NCBI GenBank assembly: GCA_035499415.1
Contig: DATJYV010000043.1
Coordinates: 1 to 36,158 of the forward strand
DNA: 36,158 nt
Source: DATJYV01 sp035499415
Lineage (GTDB): Bacteria > Bacteroidota > Ignavibacteria > UBA10030
Direction of reading: 5' to 3'
Shown here: positions 24,486 through 31,875 of the stretch, one piece after another
Position numbering within the stretch: the first letter of the stretch is position 1
Layout of the letters: the number at the start of each line of letters is the position of its first letter
Notes under the pieces: generated by a model
What the model was told of the DNA's origin: nothing
Seen by the model: the letters and a program-made list of their open reading frames with translations, nothing else
The model's database searches: none
Program-made: the position numbers and the translations under genes

Positions 24486-25133
24486 ATGAATATGACAGAC
24501 ATGGATGAAAAAGCGAGGATAGAGTCCGCGGCGTTGGAACGATTCCTTGAGTCCGGCGTTTACAAAGTCACGCTCGACGAGATTGCAGCAGATTTGCGGA
24601 TCAGCAAGAAGACGGTCTACAAATTCTTTCCGAGCAAGGAAGACCTTCTGCGTGCCGCCGTGCACATGAGGATGCACCGGATCGAGCGGGCCGTCGATGA
24701 CATCGTGGCTTCCGATAAGCCCTTTGAAGCAAAGATGACGGAATTGCTCATGGTCATCGGGACGCTCGTCCGGCGCCTTACGAAGCAGTTTCAGGTGGAC
24801 CTCCAACGATTTGCCCCCCGACTCTGGACCGAAATCGACACCTTTCGGCGGGAGCGGGTGTTCAGCAAAATGAGAAAAATGTTCCAGCAGGCGAAAGACG
24901 AAAAGGTGTTCCGGGAGGATCTGAACATCGACCTGTTTTTCCTGGTCTTTCTCAGCACGATTCAGGGCATCATGAATCCGCAAACCTTGTCGCAGCAATC
25001 GTTCTCCGCCGAAGATGCATTCCACGGCATATTCAAGATTCTTTTCGAGGGCGCGCTCACGCAGGAGGCGCGGCACAACTTCAAACTGTTCGATGAAATT
25101 CTGCAGGACGATCAATTCACGAGGACCATATGA
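24486..25133 (+). CDS. TetR/AcrR-family transcriptional regulator
   Basis: The product is 215 residues. The N-terminal helix-turn-helix reads ARIESAALERFLESGVYKVTLDEIAADLRISKKTVYKFFPSKEDLL (about 9-54), the classical TetR DNA-binding domain. The rest is a helical ligand-binding/dimer domain with a hydrophobic stretch around LNIDLFFLVFLSTIQGIM. It is the first gene of an efflux operon and overlaps the HlyD gene by four bases (ATGA). By analogy with CecR (YbiH) in front of the E. coli ybhGFSR genes, it probably represses the operon until the transported compound binds. The inducer is unknown. Confidence 0.92.
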   Translation: MNMTDMDEKARIESAALERFLESGVYKVTLDEIAADLRISKKTVYKFFPSKEDLLRAAVHMRMHRIERAVDDIVASDKPFEAKMTELLMVIGTLVRRLTKQFQVDLQRFAPRLWTEIDTFRRERVFSKMRKMFQQAKDEKVFREDLNIDLFFLVFLSTIQGIMNPQTLSQQSFSAEDAFHGIFKILFEGALTQEARHNFKLFDEILQDDQFTRTI

Positions 25134-26086
25134 GATTCACAAGATTTACCGGCGCGCTCCTTCTCATCCTATTCGCCGGATGCGGCAACAATCACCACTC
25201 CGTCATCGATGCGACGGGGACGCTCGAGGCAGTGGATGTGAACGTGGGCGCGAAGGTCCCGGGCCAGCTTGAAAGCTTGTTCATCGACGAAGGAAGTCAG
25301 GTGAAGGCCGGCGACACCCTGGCGATCCTGGACCACACGACGCTGTCGTTCCAGTGGGACCAGGCGAAGGCGGGCGTCGACCTTGCGGAGGCACAATACC
25401 AGCTTCTCGTGAACGGAGCAAGGTCGGAAGATCTCCGGTCGGCCGAGGAAACGCTCACGCAGATGGAATCCACCTACAAGAATGCCGCGGACGACTACGC
25501 GCGCACGAAGGCGCTCTTTGCGACGAACAGCGTGTCCCGGAAACAATACGACGATGCGGAATCCCGCTACACGGTCTCGCTCGCCCAGTACAACTCGGCC
25601 AAGCAAAACCTTCAAAAGCTCCAGCATTTCGCGAGGCCGGAAGACCTCGCGGCCGCCAAGGCACGGCTCGAGGAAGCACGGGCGAACGAGGATTTTCTTC
25701 GCCAGCAGGTCAAGGACGCATACATTGTTGCTCCAGTTTCGGGAATGGTCACGCACAAGCCGGTGGAGAAAGGGGAGCTCGTATCCGTCGGCGCGACGAT
25801 AGCGACGATCTCCCAGCTGGCAACGCTCAACCTGATGATCTACGTGAACGATAACGAGCTTGGGAAAGTGAGGCTCGGCGGTACGGCCGATGTCGTCATC
25901 GATACATACCCGGACCGGAGCTTCCCCGCCCGGGTCGTCTACGTCTCCCCCATAGCGGAGTTCACGCCGAAGAACATCCAGACCAAGGAGGACAGGACCA
26001 AACTCGTGTTCGGCGTCAAGCTGGAAGTCGACAATCATGAAGGCATTCTGAAGGCCGGCATGCCCGCGGATGCCTATCTCCATTGA
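25130..26086 (+). CDS. HlyD/YbhG-type periplasmic adaptor lipoprotein
   Basis: The 318-residue adaptor of a tripartite efflux system carries a lipoprotein signal ending LFAGC, with Cys18 as the lipidated residue. A biotinyl-lipoyl half follows (VDVNVGAKVPGQLESLFIDEGSQVKAGDTLAIL). Next comes a long alpha-helical hairpin from about 80 to 190, with SRKQYDDAESRYTVSLAQYNSA in its middle, the second lipoyl half (YIVAPVSGMVTHKPVEKGELVSVGATIATI) and a beta-barrel end. It would link the inner-membrane ABC permeases to the TolC-type channel encoded two genes downstream. It overlaps tetR by four bases. E. coli YbhG is the closest match in context. Confidence 0.9.
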   Translation: MRFTRFTGALLLILFAGCGNNHHSVIDATGTLEAVDVNVGAKVPGQLESLFIDEGSQVKAGDTLAILDHTTLSFQWDQAKAGVDLAEAQYQLLVNGARSEDLRSAEETLTQMESTYKNAADDYARTKALFATNSVSRKQYDDAESRYTVSLAQYNSAKQNLQKLQHFARPEDLAAAKARLEEARANEDFLRQQVKDAYIVAPVSGMVTHKPVEKGELVSVGATIATISQLATLNLMIYVNDNELGKVRLGGTADVVIDTYPDRSFPARVVYVSPIAEFTPKNIQTKEDRTKLVFGVKLEVDNHEGILKAGMPADAYLH

Positions 26087-26091
26087 GTGAC

Positions 26092-27048
26092 ATGGACGCG
26101 GAGAATGTCATTGAATTAAAATCGGTCGGGCGAACCTTCGGCGATCTGACGGCGGTGGAGGGGTTCTCCCTCTCGGTCAAGCGGGGAGAAATGTTTGCGA
26201 TGGTGGGCCCCGACGGATCCGGCAAGACCACGATCATCCGCATGCTCTGCGGGATCACCATGCCGACTTCGGGGACCGTGCACGTTCTCGGATTCGATGT
26301 AAAAACCCAGGCGGAGGAAGTGCGCAAGCGCATCGGGTACCTCTCGCAGAAGTTCAGCCTGTACGGAGATCTGACCATCGACGAAAACATCGAATTCTTC
26401 GCGGAAATCCATGGTGTGCGGAAATACAACGACCGGCGTAACGAGCTGCTGGAATTTACGCGGCTCACACCGTTCCGGGACCGCCTCGCCGAGAAGCTCT
26501 CCGGGGGAATGAAGCAGAAGCTTGCTCTCGCCTGCACGCTTGTTCACACCCCGGAAATCATTCTCCTCGATGAACCGACAACCGGCGTCGACCCCGTTTC
26601 GCGGCGCGATTTCTGGAAAATCCTCTCCAGTCTTCTGCGGACGGGCATCACGATTGTGATGACGACTCCCTATCTGGATGAAGCCGAGAGATGCAGCAGG
26701 GTGACGTTGATGAACCTCGGGAAGAATCTCATGACCGGAACGCCGCGGGAATTGAAAACGCTGATGAACGGGGAAATTATCGAGATCGTCTGTTCCGATG
26801 TGCGGAGGTCGTACGCGATTGCCCGGGGAGTCGCAGGAATTCGCGAGGCGCAGGCATTCGGCGACCGCTTGAATGTCGTTGTCGAGGATGCAGACGAAGT
26901 CGTTCCGGCGCTCCTCCCAAAATTGAAATCGGAGGGAATCGAAGTCCAGGAATGGCGGCTCATCACGCCGTCCCTCGAAAACGTGTTCATCTCCCTCTTA
27001 TCGGACAACAAAACCGTGAACCAACCTGAGGCCTTGAAGAACGTATGA
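26092..27048 (+). CDS. ABC transporter ATPase, first half of a split YbhF-like pair
   Basis: The product is 318 residues with one ATP-binding domain: Walker A GPDGSGKT (39-46), signature LSGGMKQ (136-142), and Walker B IILLDEPTTGVDP (156-168). The H-loop position reads TTPYLDEAE, with Pro193 where the switch histidine is expected, so hydrolysis at this site may be weak or absent. The C-terminal 80 residues form an extra alpha/beta domain, common in ABC-2 export ATPases. The ATG at 26092 is used; a TTG at 26083 overlapping the HlyD stop is an alternative. It should pair with the second ATPase at 28358. Confidence 0.9.
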   Translation: MDAENVIELKSVGRTFGDLTAVEGFSLSVKRGEMFAMVGPDGSGKTTIIRMLCGITMPTSGTVHVLGFDVKTQAEEVRKRIGYLSQKFSLYGDLTIDENIEFFAEIHGVRKYNDRRNELLEFTRLTPFRDRLAEKLSGGMKQKLALACTLVHTPEIILLDEPTTGVDPVSRRDFWKILSSLLRTGITIVMTTPYLDEAERCSRVTLMNLGKNLMTGTPRELKTLMNGEIIEIVCSDVRRSYAIARGVAGIREAQAFGDRLNVVVEDADEVVPALLPKLKSEGIEVQEWRLITPSLENVFISLLSDNKTVNQPEALKNV

Positions 27049-28361
27049 AGAGCTCCAAGTTCCTGATGACGGCTTGTGCCATCCTCGGTTTCTCGGTCGC
27101 ATGCGCACAGGAGCGCAGTCTGACCGTCGACGAAAGCATCGCGCTCGGGCTCGAGCACAGCAAATCCCTTCACGCTTCCACGATGCGATCCCAGTACGCG
27201 GATGCGAAATCGAGCGAAGTTTCTGCATCGCTTTATCCGACGCTGAAGGTTCAGGCGGGATATCAGCGCCTCAGCTCGATTCCGACATTTTCCATTTACA
27301 TTCCCCCAACGCTGGTCTCCTTTCCGGTTGTCCTCAACAACTACACGTCCCGCGCGACGATTCAACAGCCGCTGTTCACCGGCTGGAAGCTCCAGGCAGC
27401 GGCGGATAATGCCGCATACAGCGCCAACGCGGCGCATTCGGATTTCGAAAATGACCGCGCGGCCCTCGTCTACGACATACGGGCGGCATACTGGAATGTC
27501 TACAAAGCGAAGGAAGTTCGGCGCCTTGCCGACGAGAATGTTCTGCAGATCAAATCCCATCTCGAGGACATCGAGAATATGCTGAAGCAGGGGAGCGCAA
27601 CAATGAACGAGGTTCTGAAAGTCCGCGTCCAACTCTCCAACGCGACGATCCTCCAGAGCGATGCCAAAAACAACGTCCTCATTGCCACCATCGCGTTCAA
27701 TTCGGTTATCGGGATTCCGCTCCAGACCGAGGTCGGGATCGCCTCGCCGCTCACTCCCACGTCGTCCGTGCCGGCAAAGCTCGGCGACTTGGTAGACCGG
27801 GCGATGACACAAAGGTCCGACGTCCAGGGAATGGAGTGGCGTGTCAAGGCGGCCGAGGCAGGAGTGACGGCGGCACAATCGGGCTGGTTGCCCCAGCTAT
27901 ACCTGACGGGCGACTATTATTACGACAGACCAAACCCGCGGATATTTCCCGCGAAGGATGAATACAAGGACAGCTGGGACGTCGGTGTTTCGCTGCAATT
28001 CGACGTCTGGGACAACCTCACGACGGTTCACCAGACATCGGAGGCCCGCTCCCAATATGAGGAGGCCAAGGACGGCCTCGGCTCCCTCCGCGACGAAATC
28101 ACCCTCGATGTGACCCAGAGTTATCTCAACGTCCAGCAATCGAGCGAGCGGATCCAGCTCGCGAAGCTCACGGTCGAGCAGGCGGAAGAAAACCTGCGCG
28201 TCACGAAAGAGAAATTTACCGCGGGCCTGACGACGAATTCGGAGCTGCTCGACGCGGAAGAAGCCGCGCTCCAGTCGAAAATTCAGCAAACGCAGGCGCT
28301 CGTGGATTTTGAGCTCGCCCAGGCAAAACTCGAGCAAACGATCGGGGAGTTGCATCCATGA
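27045..28361 (+). CDS. TolC-family outer-membrane efflux channel
   Basis: The 438-residue protein has a signal peptide (about 1-21, ending ACA) followed by two TolC-type repeats of long helices. The first begins RSLTVDESIALGLEHSKSL and has FTGWKLQAAADNAAYSANAA. The second includes VQGMEWRVKAAEAGVTAAQSGWLPQLYLTGDYYYD and ends EENLRVTKEKFTAGLTTNSELLDAEEAALQSK. Trimers of this family form the outer-membrane exit duct. The gene lies between the two ATPase genes and overlaps each by four bases, so all are translated from one message. Confidence 0.92.
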   Translation: MKSSKFLMTACAILGFSVACAQERSLTVDESIALGLEHSKSLHASTMRSQYADAKSSEVSASLYPTLKVQAGYQRLSSIPTFSIYIPPTLVSFPVVLNNYTSRATIQQPLFTGWKLQAAADNAAYSANAAHSDFENDRAALVYDIRAAYWNVYKAKEVRRLADENVLQIKSHLEDIENMLKQGSATMNEVLKVRVQLSNATILQSDAKNNVLIATIAFNSVIGIPLQTEVGIASPLTPTSSVPAKLGDLVDRAMTQRSDVQGMEWRVKAAEAGVTAAQSGWLPQLYLTGDYYYDRPNPRIFPAKDEYKDSWDVGVSLQFDVWDNLTTVHQTSEARSQYEEAKDGLGSLRDEITLDVTQSYLNVQQSSERIQLAKLTVEQAEENLRVTKEKFTAGLTTNSELLDAEEAALQSKIQQTQALVDFELAQAKLEQTIGELHP

Positions 28362-29299
28362 GCGCCAACGCCATCGAAGCGGACCGGCTGACGAAGCGCT
28401 TCGGCGATTTCACGGCGGTCGACCATGTGTCCTTCGAGGTAAAGGAAGGCGAGATCTTCGGTTTCCTCGGCGCAAACGGCGCGGGAAAATCGACAACGAT
28501 CCGCATGCTGTGTGCTCTTCTCCAGTCGACCGAAGGGACGGCGCGCGTCGGAGGGTACGACATCAATCAAAATCCCGACAAGGTCAAGAGCTCCATCGGA
28601 TATATGTCCCAGCGCTTTTCGCTGTACGAGGACCTCACGGTCGAGGAGAATATCGATTTCTACGGCCGCGTGTATGCGATGACACGGGAGCAGATCGCGA
28701 CGAGGAAGAAATGGGTGCTGGAAATTGCGAATCTCCATGGGCGGGAGAGGAGCATTACCGGGACGCTATCGGGAGGATGGAAACAGCGGCTCGCTCTCGG
28801 TTGTGCGGTCCTCCATATGCCGAGGATCGTCTTCCTCGACGAGCCCACGAGCGGTGTCGACCCGGTCATGCGCAGGAAATTCTGGGAATTGATCAACGAG
28901 CTCTCATCCGAGGGTGTGACCGTCCTCGTCACGACGCACTTCCTGGAGGAGGCCGAATACTGCAACGATATCATCCTGATTAACGCGGGCAAGATCATTG
29001 CAACCGGCAGCCCGAAAGAGCTGAAGCAGAATTTCATCAAGACCCCCATCCTGGAGGTCCAGTGCGGAAACGTCATCGACGCGATGTCCTTGATCGAAAA
29101 ACAACCGTGGGCCCTCGAAACGTCCGTCTTCGGGACGTATCTGCACGTCAGCGTGCCGGATGAAGCGGAAGGGAGAAAGCAGATCGAAGCCCTTCTCGAA
29201 AAAGGGGGAATTCCCTGGAACAAGATCGAGCGGCGGAGCCCGTCGCTCGAAGATGTCTTCCTCTATCTCCTCGATGAGGAAGCCAAGAAGGCAGCGTGA
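28358..29299 (+). CDS. ABC transporter ATPase, second half of a split YbhF-like pair
   Basis: The product is 313 residues with a complete ATP-binding domain: Walker A GANGAGKS (38-45), a Q-loop in MSQRFSLYEDLT, signature LSGGWKQR (137-144), Walker B IVFLDEPTSGVDP, and an intact H-loop His194 in TTHFLEEAE. This contrasts with the first ATPase, which has proline there. The C-terminal region ends RRSPSLEDVFLYLLDEEAKKA, typical of ABC-2 exporters. It overlaps the TolC gene by four bases and abuts the first permease gene. The two ATPases are likely to form an asymmetric heterodimer. Confidence 0.93.
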   Translation: MSANAIEADRLTKRFGDFTAVDHVSFEVKEGEIFGFLGANGAGKSTTIRMLCALLQSTEGTARVGGYDINQNPDKVKSSIGYMSQRFSLYEDLTVEENIDFYGRVYAMTREQIATRKKWVLEIANLHGRERSITGTLSGGWKQRLALGCAVLHMPRIVFLDEPTSGVDPVMRRKFWELINELSSEGVTVLVTTHFLEEAEYCNDIILINAGKIIATGSPKELKQNFIKTPILEVQCGNVIDAMSLIEKQPWALETSVFGTYLHVSVPDEAEGRKQIEALLEKGGIPWNKIERRSPSLEDVFLYLLDEEAKKAA

Positions 29300-30430
29300 A
29301 TGATGCTCCAGAACCTCCGACCGATCATCATCAAGGAATTCCGGCAGATCCGCAGGGACAAGCGCGTCCTTGCCATCCTGACGCTCGTCCCGGCGCTCCT
29401 GCTGCTCCTTAACGGTTATGCGCTCAATTTCGACGTCCAGCACATCAAAATGGCGGTCTACGACCAGGAGCGATCGACGACAAGCCGTGAGTTTATCAAC
29501 TCATTCGTCACGTCGGGCTACTTCGATTACGTGCGGGCATTGACGTCTTCGCAGGAAGCGACGGCCCTGCTCGACGACGCGAAGGTCAAGTGTGCGCTTA
29601 TCATCCCACGCGATTTCTCGAACAATCTTCTCTCCAACCAGCCGGCCGACATTCAGGTGCTCGTCGACGGGATGGACGCAAATTCTGCGACGACAATCGT
29701 TGGTTATGTCCAGGTGGTTTCTCTCGAGTATTCACAAAACATCATCCTGAAAGAGCTCGCAAAGATCGGGCGTGCGAACTACATTCCCGTCCAGTTCGAG
29801 GCGCGGATCTGGTACAACCCCGAGCTGAAAAGCGCCAAATTTCTGGTGCCCGGCCTCATCGGGTTTATTCTCGCGATCACGGGGGTGATTGCAACTTCAC
29901 TCTCCATCGTCAAGGAGAAGGAGCGAAACACGATCGAGCAGATCGATGTGTCCCCCGTCAGCGCGGTTCAGCTCATCGTCGGCAAGATGATTCCGTATGC
30001 GATGATCTCGCTCCTTGCCGCGGCCATTGTCCTCGTGGCTGCCTACTTCCTTTTCGATGTGACGATCAAGGGGAACCTGCTGCTGCTGTTCGGCGCGACC
30101 CTGCTCTTCGTCATTGCGGCCCTTTCTCTCGGGTTGTTTGTTTCGACCATATCGGACAGCCAGCAAGTGGCCTTCCAGTTCGCGTCCCTCATGTCGATGC
30201 TCCCGACGATGATCCTGTCCGGATTCATGTTTCCCATTCGCAGCATGCCGCTCTTCCTGCAGATTCTCTCGAACATCACCCCTGCAAAATTCTATCTTGT
30301 CATCCTGCGCAGTATCATCCTCAAGGGAGTGGGATTCGCCGCATTCTGGCCGCAGGTCATCTACCTCTGCGTGTTTATCACGATCGTCCTGGCCATCAGC
30401 GTCCGTCGATTCAAAAAAACAATTGGTTGA
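29300..30430 (+). CDS. ABC-2 type permease, YbhS/YbhR-like (first)
   Basis: The 376-residue inner-membrane protein opens with a cytoplasmic coupling helix (IIIKEFRQIRRDKR), then a first membrane segment (about 27-45). A large periplasmic domain of about 130 residues holds SREFINSFVTSGYFDY and ALIIPRDFSNNLL. Five more membrane segments follow, starting around FLVPGLIGFILAITGVIATSL, with the ABC-2 signature EKERNTIEQIDVSPVSAVQLIVGK between them. This is the layout of YbhS/YbhR/YhhJ export permeases. It starts directly after the ATPase stop (ATG at 29300 or 29303). It should form a heterodimer with the next permease. Confidence 0.92.
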   Translation: MMLQNLRPIIIKEFRQIRRDKRVLAILTLVPALLLLLNGYALNFDVQHIKMAVYDQERSTTSREFINSFVTSGYFDYVRALTSSQEATALLDDAKVKCALIIPRDFSNNLLSNQPADIQVLVDGMDANSATTIVGYVQVVSLEYSQNIILKELAKIGRANYIPVQFEARIWYNPELKSAKFLVPGLIGFILAITGVIATSLSIVKEKERNTIEQIDVSPVSAVQLIVGKMIPYAMISLLAAAIVLVAAYFLFDVTIKGNLLLLFGATLLFVIAALSLGLFVSTISDSQQVAFQFASLMSMLPTMILSGFMFPIRSMPLFLQILSNITPAKFYLVILRSIILKGVGFAAFWPQVIYLCVFITIVLAISVRRFKKTIG

Positions 30431-30434
30431 GAGC

Positions 30435-31556
30435 ATGGACATTCAACGGATCATTGCACTTCTGAAGAAGGAATTCGGCCAGCTTTTGAAGGACAAGAAG
30501 CTTCTGCCGATCGTCTTCATCGCTCCGGTCCTTCAGCTGACCTTCCTGGGATATGCCGCCTCCCTCGACATCAAAAATATTGCCCTCGCGTTGTGCGACC
30601 AGGACAAGACAGTGGAAAGCCGGGACCTTGTCGAAAAATTTGTCACGTCGGGCTACTTCACCGTCGAGTATGCAACGGACGACTACCGGCAGGTGGGATC
30701 CTACCTGGATAACAACAAGGCGAATATGGCTCTCATCATCCCGCATGATTTTGGGAATAAGATCCTGAGACACGAGCCGGCAAAATTACAGGTTCTCGTC
30801 GACGGGAGCGAGGGGAATACCGCCGCGATCAGCATGAGCTACTTCAACCAGATCGTGGGACAATACTCGACGAAAATTCTGACGGAATCTGCGGGATCAG
30901 CGGCGGTGGGGGGCGTCAACGCGGAAGTTCGCGCATGGTACAACCCCGAGCTCAAGAGCAGAAATTACATGGTCCCCGGGGTGCTGGTGCTGCTCCTGCT
31001 CATCACCACGATGAATCTGACTTCGATGGCGATCGTTCGCGAAAAGGAAATCGGGACGCTCGAACAACTCATGGTCACGCCCATCAAGCCGTCGGAGCTT
31101 ATCATCGGAAAACTCGTCCCCTTCACAATCATTGCAACCATCAATGCCACCATCGTCCTGCTCGTCATGGTGTTCGGGTTCGGCATCCCCATCCGTGGAA
31201 GCGTGCCTCTGCTCGTCGCTCTCTCGGGTTTCTTCCTTCTCACCTCCCTCGGTCTGGGGCTATTCGTCTCGACGATTTCAAAAACGCAGCAGCAGGCGAT
31301 GATGATGGGCCAGTTTTTCGTGCTTCAACCGATGATGTATGTCTCCGGATTCACGTTTCCCATCGACAACATGCCGCGTCCGTTGCAATTGCTTTCGTGG
31401 GCTATCCCGATGCGCCACTACCTTATCATCGTACGGTCGCTGATCCTCAAGGGGGTCGGCATCAGCAACTTGTGGCTGCAGGCGTGCCTTCTCCTGTTCA
31501 TGGGAGCCGGCGTTCTCTTCGCCAGCATCCTGCGGTTTCACAAGAAATTGGATTGA
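30435..31556 (+). CDS. ABC-2 type permease, YbhS/YbhR-like (second)
   Basis: This 373-residue paralogue of the preceding permease has the same plan: coupling helix (IIALLKKEFGQLLKDKK), one membrane segment, and a periplasmic domain with SRDLVEKFVTSGYFTVEYA and ALIIPHDFGNKIL. Five membrane segments follow MVPGVLVLLLLITTMNLTSM and the EKEIGTLEQLMVTPIKPSELIIGK motif. The ATG at 30435 is used, 4 bases after the previous stop; the open frame upstream of it is an overlap artefact. It completes the set adaptor, two ATPases, channel and two permeases, and is the last gene of the operon. Confidence 0.92.
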   Translation: MDIQRIIALLKKEFGQLLKDKKLLPIVFIAPVLQLTFLGYAASLDIKNIALALCDQDKTVESRDLVEKFVTSGYFTVEYATDDYRQVGSYLDNNKANMALIIPHDFGNKILRHEPAKLQVLVDGSEGNTAAISMSYFNQIVGQYSTKILTESAGSAAVGGVNAEVRAWYNPELKSRNYMVPGVLVLLLLITTMNLTSMAIVREKEIGTLEQLMVTPIKPSELIIGKLVPFTIIATINATIVLLVMVFGFGIPIRGSVPLLVALSGFFLLTSLGLGLFVSTISKTQQQAMMMGQFFVLQPMMYVSGFTFPIDNMPRPLQLLSWAIPMRHYLIIVRSLILKGVGISNLWLQACLLLFMGAGVLFASILRFHKKLD

Positions 31557-31633
31557 AGCGGGTACCGAAGAACGGAATGAGGGGAGATGTTCGGGAATGG
31601 AACGAGAAGGGAATTACCCGCAGAAGTGCTGCG

Positions 31634-31861
31634 TCAGTTGGAACTGCAGACACCCCCGCAACAATCATCCCCCAATGCACACGAGTCCTGCCGCGGTCCT
31701 GCTGATTGGGTCCGCGTGACCGCCGCCGGGACGGACATCAGCTTTACCGCGCGGGCTGAACCGCACGAGGGACAAATGACGTCGGTCTCGATTTCCCTCG
31801 TCTTGTGGAGAACGTCGTAGGTGCTGCCGCATTCGCCGCAGCGATAGTCGTAAATGGGCAT
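31634..31861 (-). CDS. FmdB-type zinc-ribbon protein
   Basis: The 75-residue protein begins MPIYDYRCGECGSTYDVLH, the signature of the FmdB (CxxC_CXXC_SSSS) regulatory zinc-ribbon family. A second cysteine pair is in ICPSCGS. A C-terminal cysteine-rich tail, DSCALGDDCCGGVCSSN, adds five cysteines. Members are small cytoplasmic proteins of uncertain function, first named near formamidase genes. The start is firm: AGGGAGA lies just before the ATG, directly after the aconitase stop (14-base gap), so the two genes are probably co-transcribed. Confidence 0.88.
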   Translation of the reverse strand: MPIYDYRCGECGSTYDVLHKTREIETDVICPSCGSARAVKLMSVPAAVTRTQSAGPRQDSCALGDDCCGGVCSSN

Positions 31862-31875
31862 GGCAGAATCTCCCT

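Noticed and set aside
31558..31621. GCGGGTA/TACCCGC inverted pair between the convergent efflux and FmdB-type genes
   Set aside because: The loop is 50 bases and no T-run follows, so it is not a credible terminator.
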